DNA from: Selenomonadales bacterium UBA7018
Lineage (GTDB): Bacteria > Bacillota > Negativicutes > Selenomonadales > Selenomonadaceae
NCBI GenBank assembly: GCA_002448305.1
Contig: DJWY01000026.1
Span: 37,252-101,251, forward strand
Direction of reading: 5' to 3'
Length of the DNA stretch: 64,000 nt
The notes below the pieces were generated by a model. That model was not told where the DNA came from and searched no databases. It worked only from the letters and a program-made list of their open reading frames with translations. This document shows positions 1 to 6,392 of this stretch, one piece after another (the first letter of the stretch is position 1; every line of letters starts with the position of its first letter). The translations under genes were made by a program, and so were the position numbers.

Positions 1-97
1 CCCGACTTTTGCCGGAGCTTTTTTCTAAACTTCTACTGGGTCGTCAAAGCCCAAAATCCATGTCGCGATAAACCCCGCGATATACGACGTTATCAAG
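1..97 (-). repeat. Duplicated 3' end of the neighbouring PTS gene (partial copy)
   Basis: Bases 4-97 match 140-234 almost base for base. The copy holds the last codons of the EIIBC gene (ending DDPVEV instead of DDPAEV), the stop codon and part of the terminator hairpin. The two copies lie in direct orientation about 137 bp apart. Similarity stops abruptly at 97. Either a small tandem duplication occurred or this is the remnant end of a second EIIBC gene cut off by the window edge. Confidence 0.85.
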
Positions 98-132
98 ATT
101 TCAAGCTTTAATAGTTCAGCTAAATATAATTT

Positions 133-160
133 AAGCTCCAACTTTTGCCGGAGCTTTTTT
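133..160 (-). terminator. Intrinsic terminator after the PTS EIIBC gene
   Basis: AAGCTCC and GGAGCTT pair as a 7-bp stem around a 10-base loop. On the minus strand an AT-rich tail (TTAAATTATATTT) follows; on the plus strand a T7 run follows, so it may work in both directions. Confidence 0.7.
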
Positions 161-161
161 T

Positions 162-1559
162 CTAAACTTCTGCTGGGTCGTCAAAGCCCAAAATCCATGT
201 CGCGATAAACCCCGCGATATATGACGTTATCAAGCCCAAAAAGTAAATCGGAACATTATTCGTTGTCGCCGCTAATGGCAATCCAGAAATTCCTAACGTC
301 GCCGCGCCAACTGTGAACGCTGCTATAACCGCTCCGCCAAATGCCCCGCCTATGCACGCCCCGATAAACGGTTTGAACAAGGGGAACGTTACACCATAAA
401 TCAGCGGCTCGCCAACGCCCATCATACCGACCGGCAATGCTGACGCTATCGTTTTCTTTAGGAATTTATTTTTAGTCTTGAAGTAAACCGCGATTGACGC
501 ACCGACTTGCCCCGCGCCCGCCATTGCTAATATCGGCAACAAAATCGTTACGCCGAATTGCGAAATTAAATCGACGTGAATTGGCGTCATTGCTTGATGA
601 ATTCCTAGCATTACAAGCGGCAACCATACACCTGCTAAAATGAATCCAACGAACGCGCCGCCCGATTGAATAGCCGTCGTAGCCGCCGCACCGATTGTGT
701 CCGATACCACGCCGCCAATAGGTTGCAAGATGAAAATTGCCGCCGCGCCCGCTATTAAAACCGTAACTAGTGGCGTCAAGAACAGGTCGAACATTTCAGG
801 GATTATTTTATGTAATTTGCTTTCGAGCCACGCCGCAAACGCCGCAACGATTATAACCGAGATAACGCCGCCGCGACCTGGTACAAGTTCCATATCGAAA
901 AGATTTATATTGGCAAGCGCGGGGTGCGTCATTAACGCCGCCAATACGCCGCCCAAAATCGGAGTGCCGCCGAAAATTTTTGCCGCATTTATCCCGATGA
1001 ATAAATTCATGCCCCAAAAGACCGCGTTACCCGCCACCGATAACAGCTTAATAATCTGCGCGTCGGCAAGTTCCGGAGAAATTTTAACCGCTAATCCAAC
1101 GCAACCTGTAATCAAGCCGCAAGCGATAAAGCCGGGTATCAGCGGCGTAAAGATACTTGAAATCTTTTTGAAGAAAAGTTTAACGGGCGTAGCATTTTTA
1201 GCGCGAATTTTTTCATGCAAAGCCTTAGCATCACCGATTTTGACTGTGCCGACTTTAACAGTGTTGGTCTCTTCCAAAATTTTATTAACCGCGCTCGTGA
1301 CGGTTGTAGCCCTGCCCACGCCCAAAATTACTTGAACTTCGTCGCCGTCTTCATTGACGCCCAAAACGCCTTCGATTTTCTTCAAAGCCTCAATCATATA
1401 TTCATTTTTCTCGATTAGCTGAAGTCTAAGGCGCGTCATGCAATTCGTCGCTTGAATCACGTTGGAATAAAGGACATTGCCTGTGCCGCCGACAGTGTTT
1501 AAAATAATTCTTGCAAGTTCTTCTGTTCTGTCTGTCTTACTAATTGTAATCGTCTCCAA
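162..1559 (-). CDS. PTS sugar transporter, EIIBC component (Glc family; sucrose/MurNAc/beta-glucoside type)
   Basis: Membrane permease that phosphorylates a sugar during uptake. The N-terminal EIIB domain (about residues 10-90) has the phospho-cysteine in the NCMTRLRL motif (Cys40). A linker leads to a roughly 350-residue hydrophobic EIIC domain with GGTPILGGVL and a conserved MMGVGEPLIYG segment. No EIIA domain is present. The substrate cannot be read from sequence and no sugar-catabolic gene is adjacent. It is the last gene of the phytase operon and follows the transglutaminase-like stop directly. The start is uncertain: the TTG at 1559 has no ribosome-binding site, but GGAG at 1557-1554 sits 9 bases before an in-frame ATT at 1544. 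Confidence 0.88.
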   Translation of the reverse strand: METITISKTDRTEELARIILNTVGGTGNVLYSNVIQATNCMTRLRLQLIEKNEYMIEALKKIEGVLGVNEDGDEVQVILGVGRATTVTSAVNKILEETNTVKVGTVKIGDAKALHEKIRAKNATPVKLFFKKISSIFTPLIPGFIACGLITGCVGLAVKISPELADAQIIKLLSVAGNAVFWGMNLFIGINAAKIFGGTPILGGVLAALMTHPALANINLFDMELVPGRGGVISVIIVAAFAAWLESKLHKIIPEMFDLFLTPLVTVLIAGAAAIFILQPIGGVVSDTIGAAATTAIQSGGAFVGFILAGVWLPLVMLGIHQAMTPIHVDLISQFGVTILLPILAMAGAGQVGASIAVYFKTKNKFLKKTIASALPVGMMGVGEPLIYGVTFPLFKPFIGACIGGAFGGAVIAAFTVGAATLGISGLPLAATTNNVPIYFLGLITSYIAGFIATWILGFDDPAEV

Positions 1560-2153
1560 TCAATAAAAAGGCTCGAAATATCCCCAACGTACCTCTGAAT
1601 CATAATAGGCACCGGGCGTGTCGTCATAAGTCACGCAAAAGCGATAATAACTGCTTCCGCCAATATTGTCATCAATTTGCGGGTCGAAAACGTATTCCAC
1701 GCCGTCAATAGCAATCACGCACCAAATATGCCCCGTGTAGCCGCCGTCAGCACGAGCCGTTTGACCGTAAACCGTGTAGCAATTCAGCCCGATAGCCCGT
1801 GTCAGCGCGGCGAATGCACAAGAATAATCGTCGCAGGCTCCCACGTGCCCAACCAACATTCCATAAGCGCGAGCCGTGCCGTTATCCTCTGGGAAATCCA
1901 GCCTTAAAACGTTGTCGCCGTAAGTGCAGGTGTCAACCAGATAATTATAACACGCCAAAACTTTATCGTAAGTGGACATGTCCTCTGTTATAATCTGCGC
2001 GAGCGTCTCCAAAACAATTTCGTCGCAGTATGATTCGCCCGTCAAAGTCGGGTAAAGTTCAGCGTTGTTTAATACGTATTCTGCTTGCGCCGCCTTTGCC
2101 GAACTCGACATAAGAAAGAAGACCGCCGCGCAGGTTATAAAAAATTTCTTCAT
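1560..2153 (-). CDS. Secreted transglutaminase-like (papain-fold) protein
   Basis: A protein of 197 residues with a signal peptide (KK then a hydrophobic stretch, predicted cleavage near residues 20-24). The core carries the transglutaminase triad in order: Cys107 in GACDDYSC, His142 in TGHIWC and Asp157 in VFDPQ. In bacteria this fold usually acts as a peptidase or amidase on extracytoplasmic proteins or peptidoglycan; the substrate here is unknown. It overlaps the phytase stop by four bases (ATGA) and has GGAG 8 bases before the ATG, so it is translationally coupled to the phytase. Confidence 0.82.
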   Translation of the reverse strand: MKKFFITCAAVFFLMSSSAKAAQAEYVLNNAELYPTLTGESYCDEIVLETLAQIITEDMSTYDKVLACYNYLVDTCTYGDNVLRLDFPEDNGTARAYGMLVGHVGACDDYSCAFAALTRAIGLNCYTVYGQTARADGGYTGHIWCVIAIDGVEYVFDPQIDDNIGGSSYYRFCVTYDDTPGAYYDSEVRWGYFEPFY

Positions 2154-3073
2154 CGCTTAATCTCCTTGAGCCACTCGCTCCAAGTTAAGCCGATTTCTTC
2201 CGAGCGCGTCCCTTGCGCCCAGCCATAGAACAGCCGAATTTTTTCTGTGCGGTCGCGTGCCATTTTGGAATACCAATCGTTGCCTTCAGGTTCAAGCAAA
2301 AGATTAGTCCCGCCCAAAAGATATTGTCGGCGGCAAATTTCCTCAAGCGTCAAGTCCGGATTTTTCATTATGTCATACATAACAAGAAAAGTTGTTGTGC
2401 GCCCGTGCCCCGCGTGGCAATGAAAATGTAGCCAAGCATTGTCGGGAAGATTAGCGACGAAAATTACAAAGTCGTCGACAACTTCGGGCGCGGGGAATTG
2501 CATATCAGCCGCCGCAAATCTCTCGTACGTGAAACCAAGTTTTTCCGCCGCTTCGCGCTCCGTCACCATGAATCGCGGCATTATCGTTACCGGCTTTAAT
2601 CTTTGCTTATCGGAATTGCCCAGCGGCTCAAATGTCGTCTCGTTTCCGCGCAAATTGTTTAGCCGTTCCAATTCGTCGCGCTCAACTTCGCGGGAATTTT
2701 TGCCAGCATTGGCGGCGTTATGCTCAATATACCAACTGATAGGCACAGAGTTTGCAAAGCCGTGAGACTCCTGCCGCAAGTCAATCAGAAAAATTTTTGC
2801 GTCGGGTTCATGCTCGCGAAGTTTTCCGTAAAGCTCTTTGAGAGCGACTAGGGAAGGTTGCGCACTCGCCGAAGCACGAAGATTTTCTAAGCCTTGCCGA
2901 TTAGGTTCGCGCCCGCGTGAATCGTTTCGCAATTCGTCCGTCATCAATCGGAAATTCCGCAATTCGTCCGTTGCACTCCCGTCGAGCCGCCATACGCCAT
3001 CAACTTTTTTAGCACTAGCCACAGAAAAAATCATTAGCAATACCAGCACGCCGAGAATCAATTTCTTCGCCAA
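2150..3073 (-). CDS. PTP-like (cysteine) phytase, myo-inositol hexakisphosphate phosphohydrolase
   Basis: Removes phosphate from inositol polyphosphates by the protein-tyrosine-phosphatase mechanism. A signal peptide (about 1-21) points to an extracytoplasmic site. The P-loop HCHAGHGRTTT (Cys219, Arg225) fits the HCxxGxxRT signature. Asp190 in FAAADMQFPAP is the likely general acid; its 29-residue distance to the cysteine matches, as I recall it, the spacing in the Selenomonas ruminantium enzyme. Start is TTG at 3073 behind GAGGTG. It is first gene of an operon with the transglutaminase-like protein and PTS EIIBC. This family is a good marker for Selenomonas-like Negativicutes. Confidence 0.92.
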   Translation of the reverse strand: MAKKLILGVLVLLMIFSVASAKKVDGVWRLDGSATDELRNFRLMTDELRNDSRGREPNRQGLENLRASASAQPSLVALKELYGKLREHEPDAKIFLIDLRQESHGFANSVPISWYIEHNAANAGKNSREVERDELERLNNLRGNETTFEPLGNSDKQRLKPVTIMPRFMVTEREAAEKLGFTYERFAAADMQFPAPEVVDDFVIFVANLPDNAWLHFHCHAGHGRTTTFLVMYDIMKNPDLTLEEICRRQYLLGGTNLLLEPEGNDWYSKMARDRTEKIRLFYGWAQGTRSEEIGLTWSEWLKEIKR

Positions 3074-3105
3074 ATATATTTCACCTCTTCAATTTATTTT
3101 CATGC

Positions 3106-3134
3106 AGTTTAACAATTTATTTCTATTCGGTCAA
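3106..3134 (-). promoter_or_regulatory. Sigma-70-type promoter of the phytase operon
   Basis: On the minus strand a TTGACC -35 box (3134-3129), a 17-base spacer and a TAAACT -10 box (3111-3106) precede the TTG start at 3073. Confidence 0.65.
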
Positions 3135-3138
3135 CTAA

Positions 3139-3178
3139 AAATGGCGAGAAACTTTTTAAAAGCTTCACGCCATTAATT
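3139..3178 (-). terminator. Terminator downstream of the YjiH-type gene
   Basis: AATGGCG and CGCCATT close a long hairpin whose inner arms (GAAGCTTTT / AAAAAGTTTC) also pair. The minus-strand exit reads TTTTTAGTTG. It lies between the membrane protein gene and the phytase promoter. Confidence 0.65.
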
Positions 3179-3194
3179 TTGTCCCTAATCTCCC

Positions 3195-4568
3195 TTAACT
3201 AGTGAAGATCATGTGCGCGACCGGTGCCGCAATTAATAAACTAATAATCGTACGCTCAAGGAACAGGATAAATAATTCCGGCAAGTTCACAGGGATTTTC
3301 GAGCCCAAAATTAATCCGCCGACTTCCGATAAATAAATCAGTTGCGTTACAGAGATAACCGCCACGATAAATTTCGCCATTGGGCTTGTTATCGTGCCCG
3401 CCGCTAAGACTGACGGTGTAAACATATCCGTAAAGCCAACTATCATTGTTTTTGATACCGCTTCTGCTTGCGGCACGTCCAAAAGTTGCAACAGCGGCAG
3501 GAAGGGCAATCCCAACGTGTCAAAAATCGTCGTGTGGTTCGCTAAGACTAATGCCAAAGTTCCTATGCACATAACGACCGGCAATACTCCAAACCACATG
3601 CCCGCCGCGTTTTTAAATGCGCCTTCCATGAATTGTTCAAAACCTCTATGTTCGGCGACACGCTCTTTTGCCAGTGCAAGCCCGTATTGAAATGACGTTG
3701 TATAACCTTCCGGCAAACTTTCGCCCATTGCTTTGCCAGGTACTAAATATTCGTCCTTCTTCAGGCTAAGCGGTGGGATTCTCGGCAGGATTAACGCGCA
3801 GACAATCCCTATCGCGCAGATTAAAAGGTAATACAGCCCGAAATACTCCATTAAATCGACTTGCGCTAACACGACGATTGAAAAAGTTATCGAGACCGCT
3901 GAAAATGTCGTTGAAATGATTGCCGCCTCGCGCTTTGAATAATAGCCGCCTTCGTATTGGTTAGCCGTGAGCATAACCCCTAAAGTGCCGTCGCCAATCC
4001 AAGAGGTTATGCAGTCGACTGCGGCGCGTCCAGGTATCGTGAATAGCGGACGCATAATTTTTGTCAGCATTGCGCCAATAAATTCCAACAGCCCGAAATC
4101 CAATAAAAGCGGCAAAAGTAGTCCCGCTAAAAGGAAAATGACGACCAAAACGCTTAGCAAATCATTCAGAACAAAGCCGCCATTATCGCCGCTAGTTATC
4201 AAGCTGATAATTCCTGCGCCGCCTTCGCCCGATTCAATGCCTAAATAAGTCAGCCAAATAAAAATCGCGCCGAATATCCTAATCACGACCCAAATAGCCG
4301 TCGTCGAAAAAGTATTTGCGACAATAGGATAAGTTGCGATGAAATTTGGTCTGCCTAAAAAAATTATGCCCAGAATAGCCGACAACGTAACTATTCCGAC
4401 ACATAAAGCCGGAAGATATTCGCCAATCGCCGCAGAAATTAAATCCGCTATGATTTTGACGACGATTGTCCAACTCCCGTCGTATTGCACTGGAATCATA
4501 AATAAAATAATCCCGATGATTGACGGCACTAAGAAGCCCGCCAGTGAACCTTGTTGTTTGTTTTCCAT
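3195..4568 (-). CDS. YjiH-family membrane protein with nucleoside-recognition (Gate) domains
   Basis: A polytopic protein of 457 residues with about ten hydrophobic segments. The segment around IPGRAAVDCITSWIGDGTLG and the later VSKTMIVGFTDMFTP region are typical of Gate-domain proteins such as E. coli YjiH and the SpmA/SpmB group. Transport activity is presumed but no substrate is established for the family. GGAG lies 6 bases before the ATG. The gene stands alone between its own promoter (4625-4652) and terminator (3139-3178). Confidence 0.75.
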   Translation of the reverse strand: MENKQQGSLAGFLVPSIIGIILFMIPVQYDGSWTIVVKIIADLISAAIGEYLPALCVGIVTLSAILGIIFLGRPNFIATYPIVANTFSTTAIWVVIRIFGAIFIWLTYLGIESGEGGAGIISLITSGDNGGFVLNDLLSVLVVIFLLAGLLLPLLLDFGLLEFIGAMLTKIMRPLFTIPGRAAVDCITSWIGDGTLGVMLTANQYEGGYYSKREAAIISTTFSAVSITFSIVVLAQVDLMEYFGLYYLLICAIGIVCALILPRIPPLSLKKDEYLVPGKAMGESLPEGYTTSFQYGLALAKERVAEHRGFEQFMEGAFKNAAGMWFGVLPVVMCIGTLALVLANHTTIFDTLGLPFLPLLQLLDVPQAEAVSKTMIVGFTDMFTPSVLAAGTITSPMAKFIVAVISVTQLIYLSEVGGLILGSKIPVNLPELFILFLERTIISLLIAAPVAHMIFTS

Positions 4569-4624
4569 TTCAATCTCCTTCGCAAATAATATTAGAGAGA
4601 AACTGCCGAAACAAAATACAGGTT

Positions 4625-4652
4625 ATTATAACATTAATTGCAAGACTTTCAA
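4625..4652 (-). promoter_or_regulatory. Promoter of the YjiH-type gene
   Basis: On the minus strand TTGAAA (4652-4647), a 16-base spacer and a perfect TATAAT (4630-4625), about 57 bases before the start codon. Confidence 0.7.
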
Positions 4653-4680
4653 CAAAAAATCCCAACTAAAGTCGGGATTT
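4653..4680 (-). terminator. Intrinsic terminator of the gmhA-hypA operon
   Basis: Minus-strand AAATCCCGAC, loop TTTA, GTTGGGATTT followed by further T residues: a compact GC stem with a U tract just after the hypA stop. It overlaps the -35 box of the next gene. Confidence 0.8.
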
Positions 4681-4689
4681 AATGACGAC

Positions 4690-5028
4690 TTACTCGCAAT
4701 CTACGAAATCAACTAAAAGTTCGCGCCCGCTCTTTAAAATCAAAATTCCGTCGCACTCCGGACAAAAGAAATTGTAATTGGCAAGCCGAAAACTTTTCCC
4801 GCACTTATTGCACGTCGCTCGAATTGGGATGCGATTAATCACAAGTTCCGCGCCGTCAGCTGGCGTATTTTTTTTCAGTACGTCAAAAGATAACGTCAAA
4901 GCTTCGACTTCAACGCCTGCCATTTCTCCTAGCGTCAAGCCGACCTTAAAAATTTTCGTCGCGTGATTCTGTTCAGCCGCCTCAAGCGCAATGTTCAAAA
5001 TATTTTCCGCAAGCGTCGCTTCATGCAT
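4690..5028 (-). CDS. hypA: Hydrogenase/urease nickel-incorporation protein HypA
   Basis: HypA of 112 residues delivers nickel during [NiFe]-hydrogenase maturation. The start is placed at 5028 because HypA needs the N-terminal Met-His-Glu (nickel ligand His2); a longer frame to 5055 would bury it. The zinc site has four cysteines (73, 76, 89, 92) in CNKCGK and CPECDG. The ATGCATGA overlap with the end of gmhA means it is translated by coupling, and no separate ribosome-binding site is obvious. No other hyp or hydrogenase gene is in the window. Confidence 0.9.
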   Translation of the reverse strand: MHEATLAENILNIALEAAEQNHATKIFKVGLTLGEMAGVEVEALTLSFDVLKKNTPADGAELVINRIPIRATCNKCGKSFRLANYNFFCPECDGILILKSGRELLVDFVDCE

Positions 5029-5680
5029 TGTTAAAGAACTCGTTTTCCGCCGCAAGGCAAATCATGTGATAAATCGGCAAGTGGAATTCTTGAATTGTAT
5101 GTGATGAATCCGCCGGCACGCAAATTGAAACGTCCGATAAGTGACGAAGTCTGCCGCCGCGCCGCCCCGTCATAGCTACAACCGTTATTCCCATAATCTT
5201 TGCGACTTCCACGCCGAATAAAACGTTATCCGAATTGCCCGAAGTCGAAATCGCTAACAAAACGTCGCCGCGCCGTCCGAGTCCGAAAATTTGTTGCGCG
5301 AAAATTAAATTGGGCGATACGTCATTGGAAAAGGCGGTTATCAGCGATGTTTCGCCGACTAAGCTAACTGCAGGCAACGCGCCTTGCAAATTTGCTTTGA
5401 AAAATTCTACATCGGAAGGGAAAAGTTCTTGCGCCCGCTCGACGAATTCCGGATTAAATTCCTCAATCTTGCGCGGCAGGATAAATCCTTTCATCAGCTC
5501 GCCGACAATGTGCATAGCGTCCGCCGCAGAGCCGCCGTTGCCGCAAGTTATCAGCTTCCCGCCGCCGCGAAAGCTGTCGCAAATTTTTTCGACCGCCATA
5601 AATAAACTTGCCCGACAAACTTCCAGCGCGGGATAGCGTTTAAGCACTTCTTCGATTTTTTTAGCCGTTGTCTTCTTAAT
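5021..5680 (-). CDS. gmhA: SIS-domain phosphoheptose isomerase (GmhA/DiaA type)
   Basis: SIS-fold isomerase that would convert sedoheptulose 7-phosphate to D-glycero-manno-heptose 7-phosphate for LPS heptose; the DNA-replication factor DiaA is a close relative and cannot be excluded. Visible motifs are ITCGNGGSAADA, AISTSGNSDNV and TGRRGG. No ATG, GTG or TTG lies at the expected start. A good AAAGGAG (5695-5689) sits 8 bases before an in-frame ATT at 5680, and the only upstream start (TTG at 5731) lies inside the preceding gene's terminator hairpin. I therefore propose an AUU start. It is followed by hypA with an 8-base overlap. Confidence 0.82.
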   Translation of the reverse strand: MKKTTAKKIEEVLKRYPALEVCRASLFMAVEKICDSFRGGGKLITCGNGGSAADAMHIVGELMKGFILPRKIEEFNPEFVERAQELFPSDVEFFKANLQGALPAVSLVGETSLITAFSNDVSPNLIFAQQIFGLGRRGDVLLAISTSGNSDNVLFGVEVAKIMGITVVAMTGRRGGRLRHLSDVSICVPADSSHTIQEFHLPIYHMICLAAENEFFNNA

Positions 5681-5699
5681 TTTAATCGCTCCTTTACAC

Positions 5700-5729
5700 G
5701 AAAAAGACTGCCGATTGTGACCGACAGTC
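5700..5729 (-). terminator. Intrinsic terminator of the orphan EIIA gene
   Basis: Minus-strand GACTGTCG pairs with CGGCAGTC around an 8-base loop, followed by TTTTT. It separates the EIIA gene from gmhA and overlaps any longer gmhA reading frame. Confidence 0.8.
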
Positions 5730-5757
5730 AAAAGGATTTTACGCCGCTTGAAAGAAA

Positions 5758-6276
5758 TTACTTGACATCAACGACAATGTCCGCTTTGTCGTCGCTTTCA
5801 ACGATTGTTGCGCCGTTGTCTTTGAGAATCAGCGCGATTGTTGCGCAGATAGTTTTATCATCGCCGACAATCACCGCAGTTTTGCCGCTCAGTGCCGACG
5901 GATTTTCTTCGATAATTTCAATCTCGTCGCCGATACGAATTTTCGGAATGGGTTTATCTTCGACGTGAATTGAGCCTTCAAGCAAGTCGTCTTTGTCGTC
6001 ATTGAATTTGATAACGATATGACCGAGATTTTTGATATTGTTGTTGACTTCGCCGCCTACTTTGAGAATTTTAAATTCGGAATCGGCAATCTTGAGAACG
6101 TCGCCGGCTTTAATATGGTCGGTGAGTTTATTGCCGCTATGGAGAACGGAAAATTCGCGCAGTTCCGGCAGAACCATTGAATCATCGAAAATAACAATCA
6201 TCTTGGCAAGGCGACTGAACTTTTCAGCCTCGCCACCGACGCCTACAACTTTCGTGCTATAATATTTCTTCGCCAT
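5758..6276 (-). CDS. PTS glucitol/sorbitol-type EIIA domain protein with a Rossmann-like tail
   Basis: A protein of 172 residues. Residues about 1-120 match the EIIA-Gut family, including the histidine in SVLHSGN and segments NLGHIVIKF and EGSIHVEDKP. The last 45 residues (from LSGKTAVIVGDDK) resemble the first strand-helix of a short-chain dehydrogenase but lack its glycine-rich loop. No glucitol EIIB, EIIC or dehydrogenase is near, so a regulatory or stand-alone phosphocarrier role is possible. The start at 6276 is chosen because GGGAGGG lies just before that ATG. It diverges from the U32 gene. Confidence 0.78.
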   Translation of the reverse strand: MAKKYYSTKVVGVGGEAEKFSRLAKMIVIFDDSMVLPELREFSVLHSGNKLTDHIKAGDVLKIADSEFKILKVGGEVNNNIKNLGHIVIKFNDDKDDLLEGSIHVEDKPIPKIRIGDEIEIIEENPSALSGKTAVIVGDDKTICATIALILKDNGATIVESDDKADIVVDVK

Positions 6277-6392
6277 TGAAAGCCCTCCCATATCAAATGA
6301 AAATTTCAACAAATTTTTGTAAGAATTCTGCAAGGCGGCGATTTATCCTGCTGAATTTTAAAAATATTTTGAGAGACAAGGAGACTGATAAC

